Shown here in pieces: positions 7,008 through 16,125 of a stretch of 18,933 nt of DNA (position 1 is its first letter; every line of letters starts with the position of its first letter). Origin of the DNA: a bacterium (GTDB lineage: Bacteria; Bacillota; Clostridia; Oscillospirales; Acutalibacteraceae); assembly GCA_020627425.1 (NCBI GenBank), contig JAHKXX010000290.1, forward strand, positions 1-18,933, given 5' to 3'. The translations under genes and the position numbers were made by a program. The notes below the pieces were generated by a model. That model was given only the letters and a program-made list of their open reading frames with translations, was not told the DNA's origin and did no database searches.

Positions 7008-8873
7008 ATGCTTCATCCAGGTGATGTAATAGATAATACATATGTGATAGAATCTCAGATCGGAACAGGTTCTCTCAGTGTTATATATAAAGCCTATCAT
7101 ATGCGTCTGCAAAAATACATTGCGATGAAAAAAATAAAATCCGAAAAGGTATCAACAAATCGTATACGCATAGAGGTAGATACACTAAAGCAATTACATA
7201 ATACATTTATACCTCAGGTTTATGATATATTTGAGTACAATGGTGAAGTATTCACAATAATGGATTATATCGACGGATATGATCTTAAAAGGCTTGTAGA
7301 AAACGGATTTAATTTTACACAGGAGCAGCTTATAAAATGGTTCAGACAGTTATGTTCTGCACTGTCGTATATACACAACCGCGATCTGCCTGTTATACAC
7401 AGTGATATAAAGCCCGAAAATGTTATTATTGATGAGTTCGGCAATGTTTGTCTTATAGATTTTAATATTGCAGGAGGATATGGATTTACACGGGATTTTG
7501 CATCTCCGGAACAGTATGCAAAAATAGCACTGATGCTTCAGGGGGACTATAGGGCAAATGATTATGTTATAGACAGCAGAAGCGATATTTACAGCCTTGG
7601 CGCCACTTTTTATTATCTTATGACCGGAGGAATAATACCGTCGCTTGACAGGAACAAGCTTGTGCCGTTAACATTCTACGCAGGAATGCCATATACGGAA
7701 GGCTTTGCAGTGATAATAGATAAAGCTATGGCTTTTGATGTAAACGACCGTTATCAAAGTGCCGATGAAATAATATCGGCACTTGAAAATATAAAAAGAA
7801 GTGATGGCAGATATAAGAAATATATACTGATGCAAATACTGTCGTCGGTTATAGTCGTTACTATGTTAGTCTGCGGTGTATGGTTGATAATGTACGGAGC
7901 AGATCAAAACAATCAGAGGGCATTTTACAGTGACTATGCAGCGATGAATAAAATATATGAAAAGGGAGATTATCAGGGTACACAGGATAAGGCATACGAT
8001 ATTCTTAATAATAAACAGTACACCTCGGTGATTAATAAAAGAATAAAAGCGGAGATATTATATGTTATCGGTAACTGCTATTATAATGAAGAAAACTATA
8101 CCGAGGCTGCAGATAGCTTTGAGAGTGCATACAGGCTTATAGACTACTTTGACCATAAAGAGGATCTGTATATGGATTATGCGGTATCTCTGGCAAAATG
8201 TGACAAGTGTGATAACGCGCGACGACTGATCGAGGAAGCAAAGAAAAAGGGCTTAGAGTCAACATCCCTGTACTATATTGACGCAGAAATAGCATACGCT
8301 ATGGGAGATTATAGTACTGCTCTTAATAATGCTTCCGAGTTTTTGGCAAACTCATCAAATCAGCCAAAAAAAGCGAGATGCTATTTGATGATGTCAGATA
8401 TATATGAACGGTATAACGACTATGAAAACTGTGTACTCTGTTGCAAGCAGGCAGTAGAAACCGAGGAAAATCCCATAGGGTTACGTCGTTATGCGGATAT
8501 GCTGATAAAAAGCAACGCCCAAAAGAATTCAAACGATCCGTCTTATTTAAGCGTACTAAACAAGGCAAAGGAATATTACAGAACAATATATGAAAACTAT
8601 ACTCCGAATGAATTTGATTATATTAATTACGGAAAGCTTTGTGAATATACAGGCGATTATCAGCTGTGTATAAGGGTGCTGAATGAAGGAATAAAAAAAG
8701 TCGGAGAGGACTACCGTTTCTATCTTTATCTGGCAGAATGCTCTGCACTGCAAAATGATATGAACAATGCAAGAATGTATATTTCAAAGGCTTATACCTG
8801 TGCTACTGAGGCACAGAAAAATGACAAAGAATTCAAACAGGTACAGGCGCTGTATAACGAATACTACAACTAA
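7008..8873 (+). CDS. Membrane Ser/Thr protein kinase with extracellular TPR domain
   Basis: 621 residues from ATG 7008, where the normal kinase opening MLHPGDVIDNTYVI begins; an in-frame GTG at 6963 would add 15 residues but fits the family less well. Kinase domain 11-262: glycine loop GTGSLSVIYKA (19-29), Lys41 in AMKK, likely helix-C Glu56, catalytic loop HSDIKPEN (131-138) with Asp133, Lys135 and Asn138, metal motif D151-F-N, and SPE (166-168). One membrane helix lies at about 272-296. The rest, outside the cell, is TPR-like helical repeats (about 305-620, e.g. GNCYYNEENYTEAADSFESA). It is the first gene of the secretion operon, 17 nt before the next. The plan (cytosolic kinase fold, one helix, extracellular helices) matches EssB/YukC, a T7SS pseudokinase, but here the catalytic residues are present. 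It probably phosphorylates partners bound by the FHA proteins downstream. Confidence 0.9.
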   Translation: MLHPGDVIDNTYVIESQIGTGSLSVIYKAYHMRLQKYIAMKKIKSEKVSTNRIRIEVDTLKQLHNTFIPQVYDIFEYNGEVFTIMDYIDGYDLKRLVENGFNFTQEQLIKWFRQLCSALSYIHNRDLPVIHSDIKPENVIIDEFGNVCLIDFNIAGGYGFTRDFASPEQYAKIALMLQGDYRANDYVIDSRSDIYSLGATFYYLMTGGIIPSLDRNKLVPLTFYAGMPYTEGFAVIIDKAMAFDVNDRYQSADEIISALENIKRSDGRYKKYILMQILSSVIVVTMLVCGVWLIMYGADQNNQRAFYSDYAAMNKIYEKGDYQGTQDKAYDILNNKQYTSVINKRIKAEILYVIGNCYYNEENYTEAADSFESAYRLIDYFDHKEDLYMDYAVSLAKCDKCDNARRLIEEAKKKGLESTSLYYIDAEIAYAMGDYSTALNNASEFLANSSNQPKKARCYLMMSDIYERYNDYENCVLCCKQAVETEENPIGLRRYADMLIKSNAQKNSNDPSYLSVLNKAKEYYRTIYENYTPNEFDYINYGKLCEYTGDYQLCIRVLNEGIKKVGEDYRFYLYLAECSALQNDMNNARMYISKAYTCATEAQKNDKEFKQVQALYNEYYN

Positions 8874-8890
8874 TCTTGGAGGATAATCAA

Positions 8891-9019
8891 ATGACCGGCG
8901 ATGATTGTATTATTTTAGGAATAGCTCTTATCGGACTGGGGGTTATATTGTTTGTTGCTTTTCAGTTTTTTATTCGAAAATGGATAAAGGGCTTTATGGA
9001 TACATGGAAAAAATATTAA
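8891..9019 (+). CDS. Small single-pass membrane protein, 42 residues
   Basis: This short frame has an excellent ribosome-binding site, GGAGG at 8878-8882, eight bases before ATG 8891. It encodes a 42-residue peptide: short acidic start MTGDDC, a hydrophobic helix of about residues 7-28, then a basic aromatic tail (RKWIKGF, DTWKKY). The predicted orientation by the positive-inside rule is N-out, C-in. It sits 17 nt after the kinase gene and 13 nt before the next gene, inside the operon. No family is recognised; its size and position would suit a small membrane subunit of the secretion machine (EssA is also a small membrane protein, but there is no clear sequence similarity). Confidence 0.75.
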   Translation: MTGDDCIILGIALIGLGVILFVAFQFFIRKWIKGFMDTWKKY

Positions 9020-9032
9020 GGAGTGTTTTGAT

Positions 9033-10568
9033 GTGAAAAAGAAATATTTATTGATTATGGTTCCGATACTTGTGGTGTTACTGGGAATTATGGCAGTACT
9101 TATAACCATTACTGTCTTTAACAGTGATAACGGAAGCCTATATACAAAAAATATAGGAAGAGCCGAAAAGTATCTTAGCAATCAGGATTATGAAAATGCG
9201 ATTCTTTACTTTGAAAAGGCTATAAATCTGAACGACAGTGACGAAGACGCATATATCGGTCTTGCCAAAGCATACCACGAGAAGGGTGTGCTTGACAAAG
9301 CAATAGAAACCCTTGAAAAAGGATACAGAATAACCAAAAGCGGAAAAATAAAAAGTTTGCTCGATGAATACAAGAATGAACAGCCGGATACGCAGCCCGA
9401 ACCGGTCACTGATAAAACTGCCGAAACAAAAGAGCTGACATTTAACGATACCGTGTTTGATATGTTTGCATCATATACATACAAGGATTATGTGGACAGA
9501 TATTCTGTTACAATCGAAAAACCGATCTCCGAAAAGGAATACACTGTACAGTTTAATAATCTTAATTACAGGTTTTCATTTATTGATGAAAATGAATATA
9601 AGGCTATAAACACAACAACGGGCAAGCCTTTTGATAATGCTGTGCCGGGTAAGATAGAGTCTGATACACTTGAGAATCTGGTTAGCGGTATCGGTAATGG
9701 ATTTGGTACTGATGAATTAAAGAAAAAGCCGGGTGTTACCAATGTAAAGGCGTCGAAGGATACCGAATACAAAAAACATATGCTTCAGTTTGACTACAGA
9801 GACTGCAGGGTGAGAATAGTGTCTGATGAATCGGGAAGAGTAACATCGTCGAACTGTCTAGGAGTCGTTACGCCGTTGCTGAGAAATGCAAACGATAATA
9901 ACACATATACATTTTCTGCAGAACTGAGAGATGCGGCGTCGTATAACCCTATATCGTCCTCTGTAACTATAAAAGCAAGAGAAGGAAAAAACACAAAAAC
10001 GGGTGATCCCAAAGCTGAAACAACATCAAGCAACGGATCGTTTACTCTGCAATTGCCTGTTGGTGATTATACCTTAGAGTGTTCAGGCGGCGGATATGTA
10101 AAGGATTATTTTAATATACATGTATCAAGTACCGGCGGCGCAGGCACAGAGGTCATAGTAATGTCTCCTGTTGTAACAAGCGGAAGCGTGCGTGTTGTTC
10201 TTACATGGGGAAACACTCCGCGTGACCTTGACGGTCATCTGATCGGCAACTCGTCAAAGGGAGACAGCGTACACGTTTATTTCATGAACAAAACACATAC
10301 AGGTGTTGCAAGCCTTGATGTAGATAATGTAAACGGTAATGGGTGTGAAACAACGGAAATAAAGGATATGAACGGAACATATAAATACGTTGTAAACAGG
10401 TACTCCTATGACGGTTCTATAGGGTCATCCGGCGCAGTCATAAAAATTTATGACTCAAATAACAATGTTACAACGATAACGCCTCCTGCATCTGTAGATC
10501 CGGTGAATTGGAGCGTTTTTGAAATAAAGGATGGAAGAGTAGAAAACATTGACGGTATAGTTTCGTGA
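9033..10568 (+). CDS. Membrane-anchored TPR protein with beta-sandwich and YfaP-like C-terminus
   Basis: 511 residues, GTG start at 9033 with AAGGAG at 9018-9023 (the ATG two bases earlier runs straight into TGA). Residues 5-29 are an N-terminal membrane anchor or signal. Residues 40-112 hold two TPR units (EKYLSNQDYENAILYFEKAI and the next). After a Pro/Thr linker (117-135) comes an unrecognised alpha/beta region (137-285). Residues 295-365 resemble a carboxypeptidase-regulatory/SpaA-like beta domain (S-S-N-G-S-F-T-L-x-L-P-V-G-D-Y-T-L). Residues 384-475 resemble the YfaP/DUF2135-like fold: VRVVLTWGNTPRDLDGHL, then HVYF, SLDVD, E-T-x-E-I, GTYKYVV and SSGAVIKIY. The protein is expected to be outside the membrane. 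It lies between two operon genes, so a structural or peptidoglycan-facing part of the secretion complex is plausible, but the function is unproven. Confidence 0.8.
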   Translation: MKKKYLLIMVPILVVLLGIMAVLITITVFNSDNGSLYTKNIGRAEKYLSNQDYENAILYFEKAINLNDSDEDAYIGLAKAYHEKGVLDKAIETLEKGYRITKSGKIKSLLDEYKNEQPDTQPEPVTDKTAETKELTFNDTVFDMFASYTYKDYVDRYSVTIEKPISEKEYTVQFNNLNYRFSFIDENEYKAINTTTGKPFDNAVPGKIESDTLENLVSGIGNGFGTDELKKKPGVTNVKASKDTEYKKHMLQFDYRDCRVRIVSDESGRVTSSNCLGVVTPLLRNANDNNTYTFSAELRDAASYNPISSSVTIKAREGKNTKTGDPKAETTSSNGSFTLQLPVGDYTLECSGGGYVKDYFNIHVSSTGGAGTEVIVMSPVVTSGSVRVVLTWGNTPRDLDGHLIGNSSKGDSVHVYFMNKTHTGVASLDVDNVNGNGCETTEIKDMNGTYKYVVNRYSYDGSIGSSGAVIKIYDSNNNVTTITPPASVDPVNWSVFEIKDGRVENIDGIVS

Positions 10569-10586
10569 TGCTATGGTGAAGGAAGT

Positions 10587-11123
10587 ATGGAATATAGCGG
10601 TATATTTATAGTTATACTTATTTTTTTGGCAGTCGGCTTAACTGTATTTACGATAATAATTACATATTTACGCAAGGAAGAAAGAAATAAGTACTTTAAT
10701 GCTGCATCAAGTATAATAAAAGAAAAGTATTTAAATCAATCGCTTGTAAACACAGTAGTCAACCCGTCTGATAATGACTCGGTATATGGGATAAGACCTA
10801 TGATATACCTTAAAAATATGAGTATAAAGCCTAAACGTGGTTTTGTTTTTGATGTCAGCGAAAAAGTAAGTATCGGCAGAAGCAATGACAACAATGTCCT
10901 TATCAGTGAAAGTACAGTCTCGGGTCGGCATTGTATAATATATCATTCCCAAAACGGAGTATTTGTCAGAGATACCTCGCATAACGGTACACTGATAAAA
11001 CGGGGACTTACAAGCCTTATGCTGCACAATAACGAAACAAAGCTGAATAATCGTGACAAAATAATTATCGGATCCACATGCTTTAAGGTGATTATATTTT
11101 ATTTTGATGGTCTTACTATGTAA
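10587..11123 (+). CDS. Membrane-anchored FHA-domain protein
   Basis: 178 residues. ATG 10587 follows GGAAG with short spacing; it is preferred because it starts a clean N-terminal membrane helix (5-27) followed by a basic stretch (YLRKEER). The C-terminal FHA domain (about 86-172) has the phosphothreonine-binding residues: IGR at 96-98, SGRH at 112-115, and N133-G-T. With the FHA domain in the cytoplasm it can dock a threonine-phosphorylated partner, most simply one phosphorylated by the kinase three genes upstream. The gene is 18 nt after the TPR protein and 25 nt before the EssC-type ATPase. Other membrane FHA proteins can serve cell division or wall synthesis, but the operon context favours secretion control. 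Confidence 0.9.
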   Translation: MEYSGIFIVILIFLAVGLTVFTIIITYLRKEERNKYFNAASSIIKEKYLNQSLVNTVVNPSDNDSVYGIRPMIYLKNMSIKPKRGFVFDVSEKVSIGRSNDNNVLISESTVSGRHCIIYHSQNGVFVRDTSHNGTLIKRGLTSLMLHNNETKLNNRDKIIIGSTCFKVIIFYFDGLTM

Positions 11124-11148
11124 AAAATAATGATTGGAGTTGCCCGTT

Positions 11149-14100
11149 ATGCTTTTAATGGTATTCAGAAAAAGTGCGTTTAGAGAATTTGTTTTGCCGA
11201 ATACGGAAAATGTTAATTACAGCTTTCGCATAGACCATCAGCTTTTTGACCTAAAAGATGATTTTAATATCGAGCTTGAAAACACCGTAAAGAACTGGTA
11301 TATATTGTCAAGCGACAAATATACTATGAGCTTTTCAGAGCTTATGTCCGACAAAATCGCTCTAAAAAGTGAGATGATAATAGATATTACAACAAGTAAT
11401 AACGAGGTTGTATCTGTTCTTGCGGTAGATTCTGAAATATCATTTAAAGTGTTTAAAAAATACCTGCTCTCCGATAATATTGTTATTTCCGTTGGTGCCG
11501 GAGATGAAAATATGATCAGGTATAATTTTACAAATCTGGTTTCCTCATCACATTGTACGATCTCTGTGCAAAACGGGTCAGTTACCATATACGATACCAG
11601 CAGCAACGGTGTGTTTGTAAATCATAAAAGAATATCCGGATCATACGGGCTTAGATTTGGTGACATAGTGAGTATATTTGGATTAAGCTTTACCTTTGTC
11701 AACAATATATTGTGTATTGGTACAAGCTTCGGTAATGTGGAAATATCAGATATACTGGAAACATACAGAGTAAAAGCCAAAAAAGGAAAAATAACCAAAA
11801 AGCATTTCATACCTCAAAAACAGTATTTTAACAGATCTCCCCGGGTTCTTCCTAACATAAACAAGGGAGAAATAAGAATAGATCCTCCACCGTCACCCCA
11901 ATTCAGTAAAAAACGCCCGTTGTTTAATATTATAGGTCCGTCGTTTACTATGGCGATACCTATGATGCTTGGAATGGGACTCTCAGTTTTCAGCACTGTG
12001 TTCAGCGGTAAGGGAGCAAGCGCATTTATGTTTACTGGCATAATTACCGCTGTCGGTTCTGCGCTTTTAGGCTCAATATGGGCTGTGTTAAACCTGCGCC
12101 AGACAAGACGCGAGGAAATAGAACAGGAAACCGTTAGATTTGATGCATACGGAAACTATCTTATCTCTATTTCAGATAAACTCAAGCAGCAATACTCCGA
12201 AAATGAACGCGCTATGCACAAATTGTATCCGTCAGCGTCGTATTGTACAGCGTATACATCTGACAGTCCACAGCTTTGGAACAGAAACTACTATCATCCG
12301 GACTTTTTGTATGTAAGACTGGGATTGGGTGACATACCTTTTCAGGTAAAGATCAGTATACCCGAAGAAAAGTTTACTCTTGTAAAGGATGAATTAAAAA
12401 GAAAGCCGGAATACATTTATGATCAGTTTAAAAGCCTGAGAAATGTTCCTGTCGGTATGGATCTGAGGGATAACCGTCTGATCGGACTTGTCGGATCCAA
12501 GGAGAATACATATGAAATAATAGATTGTATAGTAGCCCAGATAGCCGCCAATAACAGCTATACCGATGTAAAAATAGCCTTTGGCAGTAACGACAGGGAT
12601 ACCTATTACGGAGACAAATGGAACTATATCAAATATTTGCCGCACAATTGGGCTTCCAAGAGATCGGTCAGGTTTTTTGGATCCGATAAAGAGGAAAGCA
12701 GCGATATGCTTTATGAGCTTGCAAATATAGTGAGACACAGAGCAGAAGAAAACAACGAAAAGGATCATGTGCGTCCTCATTTTGTTTTAATAATTACAGA
12801 CGTAAGCCTTCTTGACGGTGAGCTTATCTCAAAGTATGTTTTTGAACCGAAAAACTGCTATGGGCTAACAACAATTATTGTATCGGAATACAGGGAAAAT
12901 CTGCCGAATAACTGTAATATGATCATAGAAAAAAATCCGGTTTTTTCCGGCTTTTACAATTCTATGTCTACCGACGGAGAGGTTCAAAGTATTATTTTTG
13001 ATACGGTTTCTCCTTCATCACTCCTTGCTATGTCAAAAAATTTAGCAAATATAAGGATAAACGAGCTTGAGGACGATTCCGGGATTCCCGGTAAACTTGA
13101 ATTTCTTGAAATGCTTAATGTTTCGGATATAGATGAGCTGAACATACTCGATCAATGGAGAAAAAACAGAACCTATAACAGTATGAGGGCTATAATAGGA
13201 AAGAAATCCGGTGGTGCGGATTGTTATCTCGATATATATGAGAAGTATCACGGACCTCATGGACTTGTGGCAGGCACTACAGGCTCCGGTAAAAGTGAAA
13301 TATTGCAGACACTTATTCTTTCACTGGCTATCAATTTCAGCCCCGAGGATGTTTCGTTTTTTGTAATAGATTTTAAGGGAGGCGGAATGGCAAATTTATT
13401 TTTGAATTTGCCTCATCTTATAGGAAGCATATCAAACCTTGCCGGCAACCAGATAAGACGCGCAATGATCTCGATCAAAAGCGAAAACAAACGTCGCCAA
13501 AGGCTTTTTAATGACCATGGGGTAAACAACATAGATGCCTATACTAGGCTTTATAAAAATGGTGAAGCAAGCAGATCGATACCGCATCTTGTTATAATCA
13601 TTGACGAATTTGCCGAATTGAAAAGAGAGGGCAGCGAGGAGTATATGCGCGAGCTGATAAGTGTTGCTCAGGTGGGGCGTTCACTGGGGGTGCATCTTAT
13701 ACTTGCAACGCAGAAGCCCAGCGGTACTGTAAGCGATGATATATGGTCAAACTCCAAATTTAAGCTGTGTCTGAGGGTTCAGGACAAAAAGGACAGTAAC
13801 GATATGCTGCACAAGCCGGATGCTGCCTTTATCACACAGGCAGGTCGATGCTTTTTACAGGTGGGTAACGACGAGATATACGAGCAGTTTCAGTCCGGTT
13901 GGAGCGGTGCTGTTTATGACCCCGGCTCCGGCAACAGAAAAACTGCAATAGCCACCATGATAACCTCTACCGGAAAGACGGCAGTAACCGGAAGCTATAC
14001 TAAAATGAAGAAAATGGAGACAGACCGTAAAAAGTGGTATCTGTCTATTCTTGAGTGTATTTGCAGTTGCCGAAACAGATTGTATCCCGATAAGGCATTG

Positions 14101-16125
14101 AAGGAGCTGTCTCAGGACGGGATCTCTGAAATATGCAGTGATACAGCTGTTATGCTAAGAGAACGCGGATATTATTTCGCCGGTAACGATATGGATATGC
14201 GCTGTCTGCATAATTTTATACAGCTTATTCCCGATGAGTATAAAACTCAAGATGAAGCTGTGAAAATGATAACAAAAAACAGTATAAAAAGAAGTTTAAG
14301 AATGCCTGAGTCTAGGGAGAAAACTCAGCTTGAGGCAGTTGTTGAATATATTGCGGAGCTTGCTGCGAAAAATAATTATCACAAGGCAGACAGTCTGTGG
14401 CTTCCGGTTTTGCCGGCAATGCTCCCTCTGGAGAGGGTTACAGATACCTTTGAGTTTTTTAATAACGGACGGTGGACCGAGCCTGCCGATTATTCATCTA
14501 TTGAGATAACCGTCGGTATGTATGATGACCCTGAAAACCAGTCACAGCTTCCTTTGGATATAAATCTTTCAAAAAGCGGACATATTGCACTTACAGGTAC
14601 CGTTGTCAGCGGTAAAAGTACGTTTATACAGACCTTTGCCTATTCTCTTATGTCAAAGTATGACCCTTCCGTTATAAACTTTTATTTTATTGACTATAGC
14701 AGTAATCTTCTGTCCTGCTTTGAAAACTTTCCCCATGTAGGCGGCGTTCTGACCAACAATGAGTCTGACAAGATAAATAAACTGTTCAATCTGATAGCAA
14801 AAATCGTAGAAGAACGCAAACGGCTGTTTGGAAGTGGCAATTTTACACAGTATATCAAGTCTACTTCATCAAAAATACCGATAATTATGCTTGTAATAGA
14901 CAACTACGCAAACTTTAAGGATAAAACGGCAAATAAGTACGAGGATGCTCTTATACGATTGTCCAGAGAAGGACTTAGCTATGGTATATATCTTTTTATT
15001 TCGTCAGCCGGCTTTGGTATGAGCGAGATCTCAAACCGTATGGGTGATAATATCAAGACGGTTATATCACTTGAAATGGGTGATAAATACAAGTATGCAG
15101 AGGTATTTAGAACTACACGTCCGACAGTTTTGCCTGATGAGGGTATAAAGGGTCGCGGACTTGTTATAATAGATGGTAGGTTTTTGGAGTTTCAGACTGC
15201 TGTTGCGGTTGAAGCAGAGGATGATTATAGACGAGGAGATATTATCAGAGGTATCGGAAAGGACATGAACAATTCATGGAACGGTATAAGACCAAGAGAA
15301 ATACCTTTTATACCGGATGAACCCGTATTTTCCGAATTTAGTTGTCTTGATGAATATAAGTCGGCAAAAAAAAGCAGGGAACTGCTGCCGTTTGCATATA
15401 TGCTTCAGGATGCTTCTGTATACAGTGTAGATCTACGACATACATATTGTTACACCATTCTCGGAAAAGAACATTCAGGTAAATCAAATCTGCTGAAGCT
15501 GCTTATTATTGCTGCTGCAAATAAAAACGGCAGAATAATTATATATAAAAAAACCAAAAAGAGTATGCACAGCTTTGCCGAATCAACTCATGCGAAGTAC
15601 ATAGAAACAGACAGGCAGTTTTTTGACTTCCTGAAGGATGATCTTATCACGATATTCAAGGATAGAAATAAGAAAAAGCACGACCTTATGGATATGGGCT
15701 TTAGTGACAATGAGATATGGGAAAAAATGAGTAAGACCGAACCGATCTTTATATTTATAGATGATCTTGCTGAGTTTATAAACAGTGCTGCAAAGCCTTC
15801 GGAGGATCTGCCGTCTATGGCAGGAACTCTCACAAATCTTATTTCAAAGGGAACACTTCACAATATTTATTTCTTCGGATGTCTAAATACTGCTGATACC
15901 GGATCACTGCTGGTTCATCAGCTTTATACCGAATTTACAAAGTATAAAACAGGAGTTTTGGTCGGAGGAAGTCTTGGTGCTCAAAAAGTGTTTACATTTA
16001 CAAATATAGGATATAAGGATATGACAAAAACTCTGAAGAAAGGAGAGGCTATAACTCCTTCCTATGAGGATGACAGCTTAGGACTGAGGCTTATCGTTCC
16101 TTTAATAGGGAGGGACATAAATTGA
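11149..16125 (+). CDS. essC: EssC/YukB-type T7SS ATPase (FHA, two TM, three FtsK/SpoIIIE domains)
   Basis: 1658 residues from ATG 11149, nine bases after TTGGAG (11134-11139); a TTG at 11134 would overlap that site. It is the motor that recognises and moves Esx substrates. Order: N-terminal beta domain (1-90); FHA domain (about 111-184) with S134-H135 and N153-G154 but no GR pair; membrane helices at about 262-284 and 292-315; linker domain; ATPase D1, Walker A GTTGSGKS 709-716 and Walker B VIIIDE 815-820; D2, Walker A GTVVSGKST 1150-1158 with Walker B VIDN 1249-1252, Asn replacing Glu; D3, Walker A GKEHSGKS 1439-1446 and Walker B FIDD 1536-1539. Length and order match Firmicutes EssC (about 1480 residues in S. 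aureus), slightly longer. The stop overlaps the next start (TTGA, 16122-16125). Confidence 0.95.
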   Translation: MLLMVFRKSAFREFVLPNTENVNYSFRIDHQLFDLKDDFNIELENTVKNWYILSSDKYTMSFSELMSDKIALKSEMIIDITTSNNEVVSVLAVDSEISFKVFKKYLLSDNIVISVGAGDENMIRYNFTNLVSSSHCTISVQNGSVTIYDTSSNGVFVNHKRISGSYGLRFGDIVSIFGLSFTFVNNILCIGTSFGNVEISDILETYRVKAKKGKITKKHFIPQKQYFNRSPRVLPNINKGEIRIDPPPSPQFSKKRPLFNIIGPSFTMAIPMMLGMGLSVFSTVFSGKGASAFMFTGIITAVGSALLGSIWAVLNLRQTRREEIEQETVRFDAYGNYLISISDKLKQQYSENERAMHKLYPSASYCTAYTSDSPQLWNRNYYHPDFLYVRLGLGDIPFQVKISIPEEKFTLVKDELKRKPEYIYDQFKSLRNVPVGMDLRDNRLIGLVGSKENTYEIIDCIVAQIAANNSYTDVKIAFGSNDRDTYYGDKWNYIKYLPHNWASKRSVRFFGSDKEESSDMLYELANIVRHRAEENNEKDHVRPHFVLIITDVSLLDGELISKYVFEPKNCYGLTTIIVSEYRENLPNNCNMIIEKNPVFSGFYNSMSTDGEVQSIIFDTVSPSSLLAMSKNLANIRINELEDDSGIPGKLEFLEMLNVSDIDELNILDQWRKNRTYNSMRAIIGKKSGGADCYLDIYEKYHGPHGLVAGTTGSGKSEILQTLILSLAINFSPEDVSFFVIDFKGGGMANLFLNLPHLIGSISNLAGNQIRRAMISIKSENKRRQRLFNDHGVNNIDAYTRLYKNGEASRSIPHLVIIIDEFAELKREGSEEYMRELISVAQVGRSLGVHLILATQKPSGTVSDDIWSNSKFKLCLRVQDKKDSNDMLHKPDAAFITQAGRCFLQVGNDEIYEQFQSGWSGAVYDPGSGNRKTAIATMITSTGKTAVTGSYTKMKKMETDRKKWYLSILECICSCRNRLYPDKALKELSQDGISEICSDTAVMLRERGYYFAGNDMDMRCLHNFIQLIPDEYKTQDEAVKMITKNSIKRSLRMPESREKTQLEAVVEYIAELAAKNNYHKADSLWLPVLPAMLPLERVTDTFEFFNNGRWTEPADYSSIEITVGMYDDPENQSQLPLDINLSKSGHIALTGTVVSGKSTFIQTFAYSLMSKYDPSVINFYFIDYSSNLLSCFENFPHVGGVLTNNESDKINKLFNLIAKIVEERKRLFGSGNFTQYIKSTSSKIPIIMLVIDNYANFKDKTANKYEDALIRLSREGLSYGIYLFISSAGFGMSEISNRMGDNIKTVISLEMGDKYKYAEVFRTTRPTVLPDEGIKGRGLVIIDGRFLEFQTAVAVEAEDDYRRGDIIRGIGKDMNNSWNGIRPREIPFIPDEPVFSEFSCLDEYKSAKKSRELLPFAYMLQDASVYSVDLRHTYCYTILGKEHSGKSNLLKLLIIAAANKNGRIIIYKKTKKSMHSFAESTHAKYIETDRQFFDFLKDDLITIFKDRNKKKHDLMDMGFSDNEIWEKMSKTEPIFIFIDDLAEFINSAAKPSEDLPSMAGTLTNLISKGTLHNIYFFGCLNTADTGSLLVHQLYTEFTKYKTGVLVGGSLGAQKVFTFTNIGYKDMTKTLKKGEAITPSYEDDSLGLRLIVPLIGRDIN

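Noticed and set aside
11134..11148. TTG start for the EssC-type gene
   Set aside because: The TTG falls within the likely ribosome-binding site TTGGAG; ATG 11149 at 9-nt spacing is the better start.
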